This document shows, in pieces, positions 15,926 through 25,189 of a stretch of 64,000 bases of DNA. Every line of letters begins with the position of its first letter. Positions within the stretch are counted from its first letter, which is position 1. Origin of the DNA: Serinibacter arcticus (GTDB taxonomy: Bacteria; Actinomycetota; Actinomycetes; Actinomycetales; Beutenbergiaceae); the NCBI RefSeq assembly GCF_004786095.1, contig NZ_RHPJ01000002.1:806001-870000 (forward strand), given 5' to 3'. A program made the translations under genes and the position numbers. The notes beneath the pieces are model-generated. The model worked only from the letters and a program-made list of their open reading frames with translations, made no database searches and was not told the origin of the DNA.

Positions 15926-18546
15926 GCGACACCACGCTGCGCGTCCAGGACCCGAGCCTGGTCGTCCTCGTCGGCGTCTCCGGCTCGGGCAAGTCCACCT
16001 TCGCCGCGACGCACTTCGGACTGTACGAGACCGTCTCCTCCGACCACTGCCGGGGGGTCGTGTCCAACGACCCGAACGACCAGAGCGTGACGCCCGAGGC
16101 GTTCGCGCTCCTGCACGCGATCGTCGGCGCCCGCCTGCAGCGCAACCTCCTTACCGTCGTGGACGCCACCAACGTGCAGCCGCACGCGCGCAAGGAGCTC
16201 GTGGCCCTGGCGCGGACCCACGACGTCCTGCCGGTCGCGATCGTGCTCGACGTCGGCGCCGACGTCGCGGCGGCCCGCAACCGCGAGCGCCCCGACCGTA
16301 CCTTCGGCTCGCACGTGGTCGATCGCCAGCAGGGGCAGCTCCGCAAGAGTCTGCGCGGGCTCCAGCGCGAGGGCTTCCGCACCGTCCACCACCTGCGATC
16401 GGAGGCGGAGATCGCCGGTGTCGTGATCGAACGCGTGCCGCTCCTGACCGACCGCCGTCACGAGCGAGGTCCGTTCGACGCGATCGGCGACGTCCACGGC
16501 TGCCTGCCCGAGCTGCTCACCCTCCTGGACGAGCTCGGCTACGTGGTCGAGCGCGACGCCGTCGGGCGCCCGGTCGACGCGGTGCACCCGCAGCGGCGGC
16601 GCGTCATCTTCCTGGGCGACCTCGTGGACCGCGGTCCCGACTCGCCCGGGGTGCTGCGCCTGGCGATGGGGATGGTGCGGGCCGGGCACGCGCTCGCCGT
16701 CCCCGGCAACCACGAGGACAAGCTGGTGCGGGCGCTGGCCGGACGCGACGTCACCGTCAGCCACGGCCTCGAGACGACCCTGGCGCAGCTGGCCGGGGAG
16801 ACCGCGGAGTTCCGCGAGGAGGTCGCGCAGTTCTGCCGGGACCTGGTCTCGCACGCCGTGCTCGACGGCGGTGCGCTCGTCGTCGCGCACGCCGGTCTCA
16901 AGCAGAGCTACCACAACCGCGCATCCGGACGCGTGCGCGCGTTCGCGCTGTACGGCGACACGACGGGGGAGTCCGACGAGTACGGACTGCCCGTGCGCTA
17001 CCCGTGGGCGCAGGACTACCGGGGCGACGCCGTCGTCCTGTACGGCCACACGCCCGTCCCGCGTGCGGAGTGGGTCAACGGCACGATGTGCCTCGACACC
17101 GGGTGCGTGTTCGGCGGAGCGCTCAGCGCGCTGCGCTACCCCGAGCGCGAGGTCGTCTCCGTCCCGGCGACAGCGGAGCACTACGCCCCCGCGCGGCCGT
17201 TCCCCACGGGCGGCGTGGGCTCCTCCGACGGTGGGGCCTCCGGCCGGACCGGCGCGGCCAGGCCGGCCGACGTGCTGGACCTGCGGGACGTCACCGGCGT
17301 CCGCGTGGTCGACACGGCGCTCCTCGGACGCGTCTCCGTGCCCGAGGAGAACGCCGCCGGCGCGCTCGAGGTGATGAGCCGGTTCGCGCTGCCGCCCCGA
17401 GCGCTGCCGTACCTGCCCCCGACCATGAGCCCGGTGGCCACGTCCACGCTGCCCGGCCACCTCGAGCACCCTGACGAGGCGTTCGCCTCGTATGCGCGCG
17501 ACGGCGTCGGGACGGTCGTGTGCGAGGAGAAGCACATGGGCTCGCGCGCGGTGGTGCTCGTGTGCCGCGACGACGGCGGCACGCGGTTCGGGCTCGCCCC
17601 CGGCAGCCCCGGCGTGGCCTGGACCCGCACGGGTCGGCGCCTCCTGCAGCCCGACCTGGAGGGCGAGCTGCTGACCCGGCTGCGCGACGCCGTCGCGACG
17701 GCAGGTGTCTGGGACCGCCTCGACGGCGCGACCTGGGTGCTGCTGGACACGGAGATCGTGCCGTGGTCCCTCAAGGCCGACGAGCTGATCCGCGAGCAGT
17801 TCGCCGGGGTGGGTGCCGCTGCTGCCGCCGTCGTGCCCGCGGCGCTCGCGGCGCTGGACGCGGCGGCGGCCCGGGGCGTCGACGTCGGTGGCCTGCGCAC
17901 GGCGGTCGCCGGGCGCGCGGAGAACGCCGAGCGCTTCCGCGACGCCTACCGCCGCTACCGGTGGGACGTGGACGGGCTCGACGGCGTCCAGCTCGCCCCG
18001 TTCCAGGTGCTGGCGAGCGGCCGCACGGAGGCCGACGCGGCCGAACCGGGGGTCGGCGGGAGCACCCACGAGACCCGACCGCACCCGTGGCACCTGGAGA
18101 TCGCCGACGCGCTGGTCGCGGCCGACCCGGTGCTGATCCGCCCCACGAGGCGGCTCGTGGTCGACCTCGCGGACGAGGCGTCGAGGAGCGCCGGGGTCGC
18201 GTGGTGGGAGGAGCTGACCGGTACCGGTGGTGAGGGCATGGTCGTCAAACCGCTGGCGAACCTCGTGCTCGCCGACCGTGGCGGACGCCCCCTCCAGCCG
18301 GGCCTCAAGGTCCGCGGGCGCGAGTACCTCCGCATCGTCTACGGACCCGACTACACCGACGAGGCGAACCTCGCCCGGCTCCGGCAGCGTCACCTGGGCC
18401 GCAAGCGGTCGCTCGCGCAGCGGGAGTACGCGCTCGGCCTGGAGTCGCTTGCCCGCCTCGTGCGCGGTGAGCCCACGTGGCGCGTCCACCAGCCCGTCTT
18501 CGCGGTGCTCGCCCTGGAGTCGGAACCGGTGGATCCGAGGCTGTAG
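15922..18546 (+). CDS. pnkp: Polynucleotide kinase-phosphatase Pnkp of the RNA repair system
   Basis: 874 aa, three enzymes in one chain. The 5'-kinase has P-loop GVSGSGKST (18-26). The metallophosphatase has GDVHG (189-193), GDLVDRG (232-238), GNHED (262-266) and YGHTP (374-378), and removes 2',3'-cyclic phosphate. The C-terminal adenylyltransferase (about 470-874) has nucleotidyl Lys537 in EEKHMGSRA plus the later EGMVVKP motif. Length matches clostridial Pnkp. It forms the end-healing and ligating complex with Hen1 from the preceding coupled gene. Substrates are tRNAs or other RNAs cut by ribotoxins. Confidence 0.96.
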   Translation: MSDTTLRVQDPSLVVLVGVSGSGKSTFAATHFGLYETVSSDHCRGVVSNDPNDQSVTPEAFALLHAIVGARLQRNLLTVVDATNVQPHARKELVALARTHDVLPVAIVLDVGADVAAARNRERPDRTFGSHVVDRQQGQLRKSLRGLQREGFRTVHHLRSEAEIAGVVIERVPLLTDRRHERGPFDAIGDVHGCLPELLTLLDELGYVVERDAVGRPVDAVHPQRRRVIFLGDLVDRGPDSPGVLRLAMGMVRAGHALAVPGNHEDKLVRALAGRDVTVSHGLETTLAQLAGETAEFREEVAQFCRDLVSHAVLDGGALVVAHAGLKQSYHNRASGRVRAFALYGDTTGESDEYGLPVRYPWAQDYRGDAVVLYGHTPVPRAEWVNGTMCLDTGCVFGGALSALRYPEREVVSVPATAEHYAPARPFPTGGVGSSDGGASGRTGAARPADVLDLRDVTGVRVVDTALLGRVSVPEENAAGALEVMSRFALPPRALPYLPPTMSPVATSTLPGHLEHPDEAFASYARDGVGTVVCEEKHMGSRAVVLVCRDDGGTRFGLAPGSPGVAWTRTGRRLLQPDLEGELLTRLRDAVATAGVWDRLDGATWVLLDTEIVPWSLKADELIREQFAGVGAAAAAVVPAALAALDAAAARGVDVGGLRTAVAGRAENAERFRDAYRRYRWDVDGLDGVQLAPFQVLASGRTEADAAEPGVGGSTHETRPHPWHLEIADALVAADPVLIRPTRRLVVDLADEASRSAGVAWWEELTGTGGEGMVVKPLANLVLADRGGRPLQPGLKVRGREYLRIVYGPDYTDEANLARLRQRHLGRKRSLAQREYALGLESLARLVRGEPTWRVHQPVFAVLALESEPVDPRL

Positions 18547-18737
18547 GCCGATGTCGGACAGGCGTCCGGCCAGGTGGAGGACGACGACCGGACGGATCGC
18601 CCCCTCCCGGCTCGACGGCGGTAGAGTGAGGGTCACCGACACGTCGCCGAACTAACTGTTTGGATTTCTACACGTGCAGGTGGTGCGCCGGGGACTCCGG
18701 GACCGGGCGCGGATGACAGAGAGAAGGTGTGGATCAG

Positions 18738-19295
18738 ATGGCCGTCGAGACGAGGCGTGGCTACTGGTACGCGACCTCCGACGATCCTGTCGGCGCGGTC
18801 GAGGTCCTCAACATGCTGCGGCGCTACCGCGAGGCCGAGCGCAAGATGCGCGCTCGCACCCGCGCCTCGATGGGCATGGGGGAGACCGACCTGCTGGCCC
18901 TCCGCTTCCTCCTGCGTGCGAAGCAGCGCGGGGAGGTCGTGCGCCAGAAGGAGCTCGCCGATGCGCTCGAGATCACCGGCGCGTCCGCCAGCACGCTGGT
19001 CGACCGACTGATCCGCGACGGCTACGCGCGTCGCGTGGCCCACCCCCACGACCGGCGCTCGGTCGCCGTCGAGACGACGACGCACTCCGACGAGGAGGTG
19101 CGCGCCACGCTCGGTGCCATGCACACCCGCATGCTCGAGGCGGTGGAGAGCCTGTCCACCGAGGAGCTGACCGCCGTCGCGACCTTCCTCACCAACCTGA
19201 CCAAGGTCGTCGAGGACGACCTGCGGCGACAGGACGAGCAGGACGCCGAGGCGGCCGCGAGCGTCGACGCCGCGGACGAGATCGCCCCTTCCTGA
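18738..19295 (+). CDS. MarR-family transcriptional regulator
   Basis: 185 aa. The winged-helix core (about 45-125) has VRQKELADALEITGASASTLVDRLIRDGYARRVAHPHDRRSVAVE, where DRR is the wing signature of MarR proteins. Flanking helices would form the dimer interface. The tail is acidic. ATG 18738 was chosen over GTG 18729 because AGAAGG lies 10 bp before it and almost touches the GTG. The AT-rich stretch at 18650-18672 upstream is the likely promoter/operator zone; I see no clean palindrome. The next gene begins 4 bp after its stop. Confidence 0.88.
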   Translation: MAVETRRGYWYATSDDPVGAVEVLNMLRRYREAERKMRARTRASMGMGETDLLALRFLLRAKQRGEVVRQKELADALEITGASASTLVDRLIRDGYARRVAHPHDRRSVAVETTTHSDEEVRATLGAMHTRMLEAVESLSTEELTAVATFLTNLTKVVEDDLRRQDEQDAEAAASVDAADEIAPS

Positions 19296-19298
19296 GCG

Positions 19299-20411
19299 GT
19301 GGCGCCGGTCGATCGCACCCGCGGGGTCGGGGCGCTGATCACGGCGACGTCGTGGAGCGCGGTGGTGCTCCTGCCGCTGCTGCTCGTCTCACCCGCGCGG
19401 GGCTGGTGGAGCGTGCCCACGGGAATCCCGCTGTACGCAGCGATCGCGTCGGCGGTCGGCACCGCCGTCCTGCTGGCGACGTGGACGGTGCGCCGACGCC
19501 ACGTGCTGGTGCGCGGCTGGGCGCAGGCCGTGGCGGCGACCGGCCTGCTGCTGGTGCTGCCCGTGCTCGTCGTCGCCACCGCGGACGGGGGCCCGCCGGG
19601 AGGCGCCCGACCCTGGCTGCCTCTCCTCCTCGGTGCGCCGGTCGTCGCTCTCGTGGGGCTGCCGACCCTGGCCGCGATGCGGGAGCTGGCCGTCGTCGGA
19701 CGGGGCACCCCGCTGCCGCACGATCCGCCCGACCGGCTCGTGACGTCGGGCCCGTACTCCTACGTTCGCAATCCGATGCAGCTGTCGATCTCGGGGCTCT
19801 ACACGGTGTGCGCCGTGCTGCTGGTGGAGCCGATCCTGCTGCTGGGAACCCTCGGGGCCGTCGTGTTCACGGTCGTGGCCGCGGACCGGCAGGAGCGGGG
19901 GGCGATGGCCCCGGCGTTCGGCGGCGCGTGGGCGGCGTTCCACGCGGGCGTCCGCCCGTGGGTCCCGCGATGGCGGCCGTGGTCGGGTCGCGCGGCGGGC
20001 GCGCTGACCGTCGCCGTGAGCGCCGAGCCCGCCGCTGGTGCCACCGCCGGTGTCCGCAGCGGGAGCCGCGATCCGTGGCTCGTGCTGGCGCGCTGGTTCC
20101 GCGCGCGCTCCGCGACCGCGCTGGAGGTGCGCGGCGTCACCCGATCGCCGTCGGGCGGCCCACGCCTCACCTACGAGACCGACGCCGTGCGCGTGCACGG
20201 CCTCGAGGCGCTGGGCCGGTCGCTCGACCACGTGAACCTGGCGTGGGCGGCGCTCGGTTGGGTCCTCGTGCTCCCGCTGCCCGATCCGGCGTCGCGCGAG
20301 CGGCGCGGCCCGCGCCGTCGACCGTGCTGGTCGACGGCGCGGGATCGCGTCACGGGAGGTGCAGGTACTCCGCCGGCGGGGGAGTCGTGGAGCGGAACCA
20401 GGCGGTCATGA
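19299..20411 (+). CDS. Isoprenylcysteine methyltransferase-like membrane protein
   Basis: 370 aa. Several membrane helices occupy the first 200 residues. The segment VTSGPYSYVRNPMQLS is the hallmark of the ICMT/PEMT-type methyltransferase fold. The C-terminal third (about 235-370) is soluble, basic and unrecognised. Substrate unknown. It starts at GTG just after the MarR gene and is probably co-transcribed. Its last 62 bp overlap the end of the convergent M1 peptidase gene, an unusually long overlap; the basic tail after about residue 340 may be of little functional weight. Confidence 0.65.
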   Translation: MAPVDRTRGVGALITATSWSAVVLLPLLLVSPARGWWSVPTGIPLYAAIASAVGTAVLLATWTVRRRHVLVRGWAQAVAATGLLLVLPVLVVATADGGPPGGARPWLPLLLGAPVVALVGLPTLAAMRELAVVGRGTPLPHDPPDRLVTSGPYSYVRNPMQLSISGLYTVCAVLLVEPILLLGTLGAVVFTVVAADRQERGAMAPAFGGAWAAFHAGVRPWVPRWRPWSGRAAGALTVAVSAEPAAGATAGVRSGSRDPWLVLARWFRARSATALEVRGVTRSPSGGPRLTYETDAVRVHGLEALGRSLDHVNLAWAALGWVLVLPLPDPASRERRGPRRRPCWSTARDRVTGGAGTPPAGESWSGTRRS

Positions 20412-22449
20412 ACCCTGAGACGTCGCGGCCGGCGACCTCGTCCACGAGGTCCTCGAAGTCGGAGAAGGCCACGTTCTGGTCGGACTTCTCGGTGGCCCAG
20501 CGCTCGAGCAGCGTGAAGAACGCGGTGTCGCCGAGCTCGAGCCGCAGGGCGTGGATCGCGAGCGATCCGCGGCCGTAGACGTCGTCGAACTCGTTGCCCG
20601 CCCCCATGTCGACGAGCGGTCGCTCCCAGTAGGCGGGCTGCGTCAGTCGCGGCGTGAGGGTGCCGGTGTACTTCGTCGCCAGGTCCGTGCCGGAGGAGTG
20701 CTCGGCCCACAGCCACGACGCGGCGTACTCCGCGAGGCACTCGTTCAGGCACATGTCCGCCCAGCTGTTCAGCGTCACGTCGTCACCGACCCACTGGTGG
20801 GCGATCTCGTGGGCGATCGTCCCGAGGCCCGGGTTGCGGGAGTAGGACGAGCGCGTCTGCGTCTCGAGCGCGTAGCCGAGGGAGTCGTTGGTGTACTGCC
20901 CGCCGTTGGTGGTGAACGGGTACGGGCCGAAGAAGCCCTCGAAGAACTCCTGGATCTCGGCCGTGCGCGCCGCGCGGTCCTTCGTCGTCTGGCTCACGCC
21001 AGGGGCGAACGTGTTGTAGATGGTCACGCCGCTGTCGGTCGTGGTCGTGGTGGACGTGAACCGGTCGATGAAGAGCGTCGTGAGGTAGGTCGCCATCGGC
21101 TCGGGCGCGGCCCAGCCGAACGAGCGCCAGCCCTCGGGTGCGGGCGGGAGGTCGGTGACCGGTTCGCCGTTGGAGGACACCTGCCACTGCTGCTCCTCCG
21201 GCAGGCCCGCCTCGTACGGGACGGTCGCGGTCACCGAGAACAGGGCGCGGTCACGCGGGTGCGCGTTGGAGGGGAACCAGGCTGAGGACGACGCCGGCTC
21301 ACCCATCACGAGCGCGCCGTCACCGGTCAGGTCGTGCCAGCCGGAGTCGCCGTAGACGTCGGGCACGTAGCCCGGCGTCCCCTCGTAGGAGATCTGGGCG
21401 GTGAACGTCTCGCCCGGCTCGAGTCCGCCGACCGGCACGAGGTCGACCTCGCGGTCGGCGTGCGTGAAGCCCGCGCTCCGGCCGTCCACCTTGGCCTTCG
21501 TCACGGCGAGGGTGGGCGCACCGGCCGAGTCCTGCGTCTCGAGGTCGAACGTGATCTGCCCGAGGCGCTCCGCCGCGGTCACCTCGGCCACGATCGTCGT
21601 GGTCGCGACGAGGTCGCGGGTGGCGGGGTCCCACACCAGGTCGACGTGGTAGCTCTCCACGTCGTAGCCGCCGTTGCCGGCCTCGGGGTAGTAGGGGTCG
21701 CCGATGCTGGGATCCGCGACCGCGCCGTCGATCTCGACGGGGACGACCGCCGCGTCGTCGAGGCGGAACAGGAAGGCCGCCATCGCCTCCCGGGTCAGCG
21801 TCTCGAGCGGGCGGTAGGTGCCGTCGGGGTAGCCGGTGGTGATGCCGAGTCCGGCGGCCCAGGTGATCGCCTCGCAGAACTGGGTGCCCGGCGGGACGTC
21901 GCTGAACGCGGTCCCGCACCCGGTGGCCGCGGGGTCGGCGCCGGCGACGCGGCTCACGAACGCCATCGCGGCGTCGCGAGCCAGCGGGGCGAGCGGGCGG
22001 TAGGTGCCGTCCGGCCAGCCGGTGGAGATGCCCGTCTGCGCCATCCACGAGATGACGCCGCAGAACTGGTTGTCGACGGCGACGTCGACGAACGGCGCCT
22101 CGGTGCACGTCGGCTCGGGCTCGCCCGGGTTCTGCAGCCGGAAGAGGAAGGCGGCCATCGCGTCGCGGGCGATCGGTTCGAGCGGCCGGAACGTGCCGTC
22201 GGGCCAGCCCGTGGAGATGCCCTGCTGGAAGAGCCAGCCGATCTCGTCGGCGAACGGGGCGTCGTCGCCGACGTCGGTGAAGGCGGGCGCCTGCGCCGTC
22301 GGGACGACGGGGTCGGCGGCCACGAGCGCCGCGAGGTCGGGCGCAGCGGCGCTGCCGGCGGTCGGGGCGGCCGACGCCGCGAGCGGGATCGTCAGGGTGA
22401 GGGCCAGGGCGGCCGTCAGGGTGGGGCCGAGCAGTCGTGGTGGGCGCAC
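20350..22449 (-). CDS. Secreted M1-family metallopeptidase with three SLH-type repeats
   Basis: 699 aa. After a signal peptide (about 1-28) come three SLH-like repeats (about 57-106, 119-170 and 181-232), each with F-x-D-V and a GxxTGxPDGTxRP core. A gluzincin M1 domain follows: substrate loop GYALETQ (525-531), zinc motif HEIAHQW (547-553) and second Glu at 570 (LNECLAEY). M1 enzymes remove N-terminal residues from peptides. The SLH part should hold it on the cell surface. GTG start with AGGAGA upstream. Confidence 0.87.
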   Translation of the reverse strand: MRPPRLLGPTLTAALALTLTIPLAASAAPTAGSAAAPDLAALVAADPVVPTAQAPAFTDVGDDAPFADEIGWLFQQGISTGWPDGTFRPLEPIARDAMAAFLFRLQNPGEPEPTCTEAPFVDVAVDNQFCGVISWMAQTGISTGWPDGTYRPLAPLARDAAMAFVSRVAGADPAATGCGTAFSDVPPGTQFCEAITWAAGLGITTGYPDGTYRPLETLTREAMAAFLFRLDDAAVVPVEIDGAVADPSIGDPYYPEAGNGGYDVESYHVDLVWDPATRDLVATTTIVAEVTAAERLGQITFDLETQDSAGAPTLAVTKAKVDGRSAGFTHADREVDLVPVGGLEPGETFTAQISYEGTPGYVPDVYGDSGWHDLTGDGALVMGEPASSSAWFPSNAHPRDRALFSVTATVPYEAGLPEEQQWQVSSNGEPVTDLPPAPEGWRSFGWAAPEPMATYLTTLFIDRFTSTTTTTDSGVTIYNTFAPGVSQTTKDRAARTAEIQEFFEGFFGPYPFTTNGGQYTNDSLGYALETQTRSSYSRNPGLGTIAHEIAHQWVGDDVTLNSWADMCLNECLAEYAASWLWAEHSSGTDLATKYTGTLTPRLTQPAYWERPLVDMGAGNEFDDVYGRGSLAIHALRLELGDTAFFTLLERWATEKSDQNVAFSDFEDLVDEVAGRDVSGFMTAWFRSTTPPPAEYLHLP

Positions 22450-22538
22450 CGTCTGTCTCCTGTGTCAGCGGAAGGGCTGGGGAGGCCCATCGGACCACGC
22501 GCGCCGCGGCGCCGCGCGTCGAGGTGGTTACCCGGGAG

Positions 22539-23549
22539 TTAACTCGCGCGGGTCGTCCCGCGCTCCACCAGCCGCACGGGCACGACGACGTGCTCGGGCT
22601 CCGGCGTCGCGCCGTCGATGCGGCGCTGCAGCAGGCGAGCGGCGTGGTGCGCGACGGCGTCGCGGCCAGGGTCGACCGACGTCAGACCCGGCACGGTGAA
22701 CTCGGCGAGGTCCAGGTTGTCGAAGCCGACCACCTGCACGTCCTGCGGCACGCGCCGTCCCGCCTCGGCCAGGCCCGCGAGGACGCCGACCGCCGTGGAG
22801 TCGGTGACGGCGAAGACGCCGTCGTAGTCGACGCCGGAGCGCTCGAGGTGGCGCACCGCCTCCCGGCCGACCTCGGGTCCGACCCCCGCACCCGGTGCCA
22901 CGAGCGCCGGGTCCGCCGTCAGACCGGCGCCCTCGTGCGCGCGCACCCAGCCGGCCCGGCGGATCGCCGCCATCCCGGCGCCGTCGTGGGGCCCGCCGGG
23001 GTCACCACCGGCGATCGCGATCCGCCGCGACCCGGTCGCGAGCATGCGTGCGGTCGCGAGCGCGGCACCCTCGGCGTTGGCCAGCATCACGTGGTCGAAC
23101 CTCTCGGGCACCTCCACCTCGCCGAGCAGCACGAGCGGCGCCGTCGTGCGCACGCCCTCGATCTCCGTCAGGGTGAGACCGGCGACCGACAGGATCACGC
23201 CGTCGTACATCGAGAGCCGCACGCTCGAGAGCGCAGCCAGCTCGTTCTCCGGCCGTGCCCCGGTGCTCTCCACGACCAGGTGGCGGCCCTGCGCGCCGAA
23301 CGCCGCCGCGAGCCGGTCGGCGATCTCGTCGAAGTACGTCTGGAAGCCCGGCACCACGAACGCGACGGTGTCGGTCCGGCCCGCGCGCAGGTGCCGCGCG
23401 GTCAGGTTGATCTCGTAGCCCAGGTGGGCCACGACGTCGAGCACGCGCGCGCGGGTCTCCTTGCCCACGCGCGGGCGATCGTTGAGCACGTTGGACACCG
23501 TCATCATCGAGACCCCGGCCGCGCGCGCGACGTCGTTCATCGTGACCAC
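22539..23549 (-). CDS. LacI-family transcriptional regulator
   Basis: 336 aa. The helix-turn-helix and hinge are MNDVARAAGVSMMTVSNVLN and the following RPRVGKETRARV. A periplasmic-binding-like effector domain covers about 60-336, with the usual FAVTDSTAVGVLAGL and VVGFDNLDLAEF segments. Likely a repressor of sugar genes, but no transporter or glycosidase lies next to it. It starts 10 bp after the transglutaminase-like gene, which may be in the same unit. GTG 23549 or ATG 23540 could be the start. Confidence 0.9.
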   Translation of the reverse strand: MVTMNDVARAAGVSMMTVSNVLNDRPRVGKETRARVLDVVAHLGYEINLTARHLRAGRTDTVAFVVPGFQTYFDEIADRLAAAFGAQGRHLVVESTGARPENELAALSSVRLSMYDGVILSVAGLTLTEIEGVRTTAPLVLLGEVEVPERFDHVMLANAEGAALATARMLATGSRRIAIAGGDPGGPHDGAGMAAIRRAGWVRAHEGAGLTADPALVAPGAGVGPEVGREAVRHLERSGVDYDGVFAVTDSTAVGVLAGLAEAGRRVPQDVQVVGFDNLDLAEFTVPGLTSVDPGRDAVAHHAARLLQRRIDGATPEPEHVVVPVRLVERGTTRAS

Positions 23550-23558
23550 GGCGGTCGC

Positions 23559-24419
23559 CTACGGGATCCGCTGGAGCGTGGTGTGGTCGTCCGTGGGCAG
23601 GTAGGGGTCCGACGTCGCGAGCACCTTGAGGCGGTCCAGGGTGAGGCGAGCGCCGTAGCTGGACAGGAACGCGGTGTCGGACGCGTCGCGGCCGGTCGCG
23701 ATGCGGACCAGCGTCTGGCGCGGGGCCAGCCGCGTGGGGTCGACGACGTGCCAGCCGCCCTCGATCCAGGCCTCCGCCACGGCGTGGAAGTCCATCGGGA
23801 ACAGCCCCGGCGCGTAGACCGCGGTCAGCCGCGCCGGCACGTCCAGCGCGCGCAGGAGCGCGACGGCGACGTGCGCGAAGTCCCGGCACACGCCCTGGCG
23901 GGCCAGGAGGGTCTCGACCGCGCCGTCGGTGGGACGGCTCCAGCCCGGCGTGTAGCGCAGGTGCTGGTTGACCCACGCGGCCACGGCCTGCAGCAGGTCG
24001 CGGCCGGACAGGCCCGCGAACTCGGCGCGCGAGGTGCCGAGGAACTTGTCGGACTCCGCGTACCGGCTCGGCCGCAGGTACATCAGCAGGTCGATCGGCC
24101 CACCGGCCTCGCCGACGATCTCCTCGCCCTCCGCGTCGTCGTGCGCGGCGGCGAGCTCGTCCCAGATGGTGTCCACGGTCGCGTGGTAGTTCAGCACCAG
24201 CGGGGTGCCCGAGATCCCAGGGTTGACCGTGAGGTCGTGCACGACGCCGTTGTGCGGCGCCGGGATCTCGGTCGCCTCGACGAGCTCGTCGCCGAGGTGG
24301 ATGGTGAGCCTCTCGTCGATCCGCAGCCCCGGCACGCGCGCGACCGCGACCATGAAGGCGAGCTGGGCCTCGCCCTCGCTGAGGGTCAGCTCGAGGGTGG
24401 AGGAGACGCTGCGGCGCAT
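23559..24419 (-). CDS. Transglutaminase-like cysteine hydrolase
   Basis: 286 aa, cytoplasmic. The N-terminal part is the beta-rich domain common to bacterial transglutaminase-like proteins (about 1-85). The core has the triad C178 (QGVCRDFAHV), H212 (MDFHAVAEAW) and D227 (HVVDPTRLAP). Such proteins are probably proteases or amidases; substrate unknown. A TAGCCT -10 candidate at 24464-24459 faces it. It lies directly before the LacI gene. Confidence 0.82.
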   Translation of the reverse strand: MRRSVSSTLELTLSEGEAQLAFMVAVARVPGLRIDERLTIHLGDELVEATEIPAPHNGVVHDLTVNPGISGTPLVLNYHATVDTIWDELAAAHDDAEGEEIVGEAGGPIDLLMYLRPSRYAESDKFLGTSRAEFAGLSGRDLLQAVAAWVNQHLRYTPGWSRPTDGAVETLLARQGVCRDFAHVAVALLRALDVPARLTAVYAPGLFPMDFHAVAEAWIEGGWHVVDPTRLAPRQTLVRIATGRDASDTAFLSSYGARLTLDRLKVLATSDPYLPTDDHTTLQRIP

Positions 24420-24532
24420 GGGTGGGCTCCGGGGGAGTCGACGAGCGGGGAGGTCCCCAGGCTAGAGCCTCGGCGGGGGCTCTCCGCATCGACGCGTGCC
24501 AACCCCGTGGTGGGCGGGGGAGGATGGAGCCC

Positions 24533-25189
24533 ATGACTGAGGCAGGCGGATCCCACGAGCACTCCGGCCGGTACCGGCGCCCCGCGGCGCTCGACCCCGT
24601 CCGCGCGGCCCAGGTGCCGGGCGGTGTCGATCCGGCGGCGCGCGCCCAGGCGGCGCACGTGACGGCGCACGCCCTGCTGGGCCGCGGCCACGAGGTCGGC
24701 ATCGAGCCGGAGGAGGTCGGCCGACTGGTCAGGCTCGTGGAGACCGAGGGGGTCGACACGGTCGCCTCCCTCTGGGCCGACAGCGCCGGCGACTCCCTCC
24801 CCGGGTCGCTGTGGCGGCTGTACATGCTGCGCGAGTGGATCCGCCGCGCACCGCTCGAGGTCGCCGACCGCTACGCGCTCGGCTCGAAGCGCGCCGAGGT
24901 GGCCGACGTCGTCGTCGGGCTGCCGCACCCGCCGTCGCCCGAGGAGGTGGCGGCGCTCGCGGACGCCGTGCTCGCCGGGGCGGTGACGGCCGACCTCGAC
25001 GTCGCGCTCGACCGCGCCGCAGCGTTCTACCGCGTGGTCGGCACGGGCACCGCGCTCGACGCCGACCTGCACGACCTCCCGCACGGCGAGGAGGCCGAGG
25101 TCGCCACGCGTCGCGCCGCCAACCTCGTGCGCACGTCCGAGGAGCTGCGCCAGGCCGCGCGCAAGGCCCGCGCCGGGACGCTCCAGTGA
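24533..25189 (+). CDS. Hypothetical actinobacterial protein before mshD
   Basis: 218 aa, soluble, mainly helical. No domain recognised. Conserved-looking stretch: [35 protein letters not shown] 24533 is chosen because GGGGAGG precedes it by 8-9 bp; ATG 24524 overlaps that site. It overlaps mshD by 4 bp (GTGA), so the two are coupled and it may serve thiol metabolism or simply share the promoter. Confidence 0.75.
   Translation: MTEAGGSHEHSGRYRRPAALDPVRAAQVPGGVDPAARAQAAHVTAHALLGRGHEVGIEPEEVGRLVRLVETEGVDTVASLWADSAGDSLPGSLWRLYMLREWIRRAPLEVADRYALGSKRAEVADVVVGLPHPPSPEEVAALADAVLAGAVTADLDVALDRAAAFYRVVGTGTALDADLHDLPHGEEAEVATRRAANLVRTSEELRQAARKARAGTLQ

Noticed and set aside
15832-18642. 936-codon open frame on the minus strand opposite pnkp
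   Set aside because: Antisense shadow of a GC-rich gene: composition is Arg/Gly/Val-biased without domains, while the plus frame carries all Pnkp motifs.
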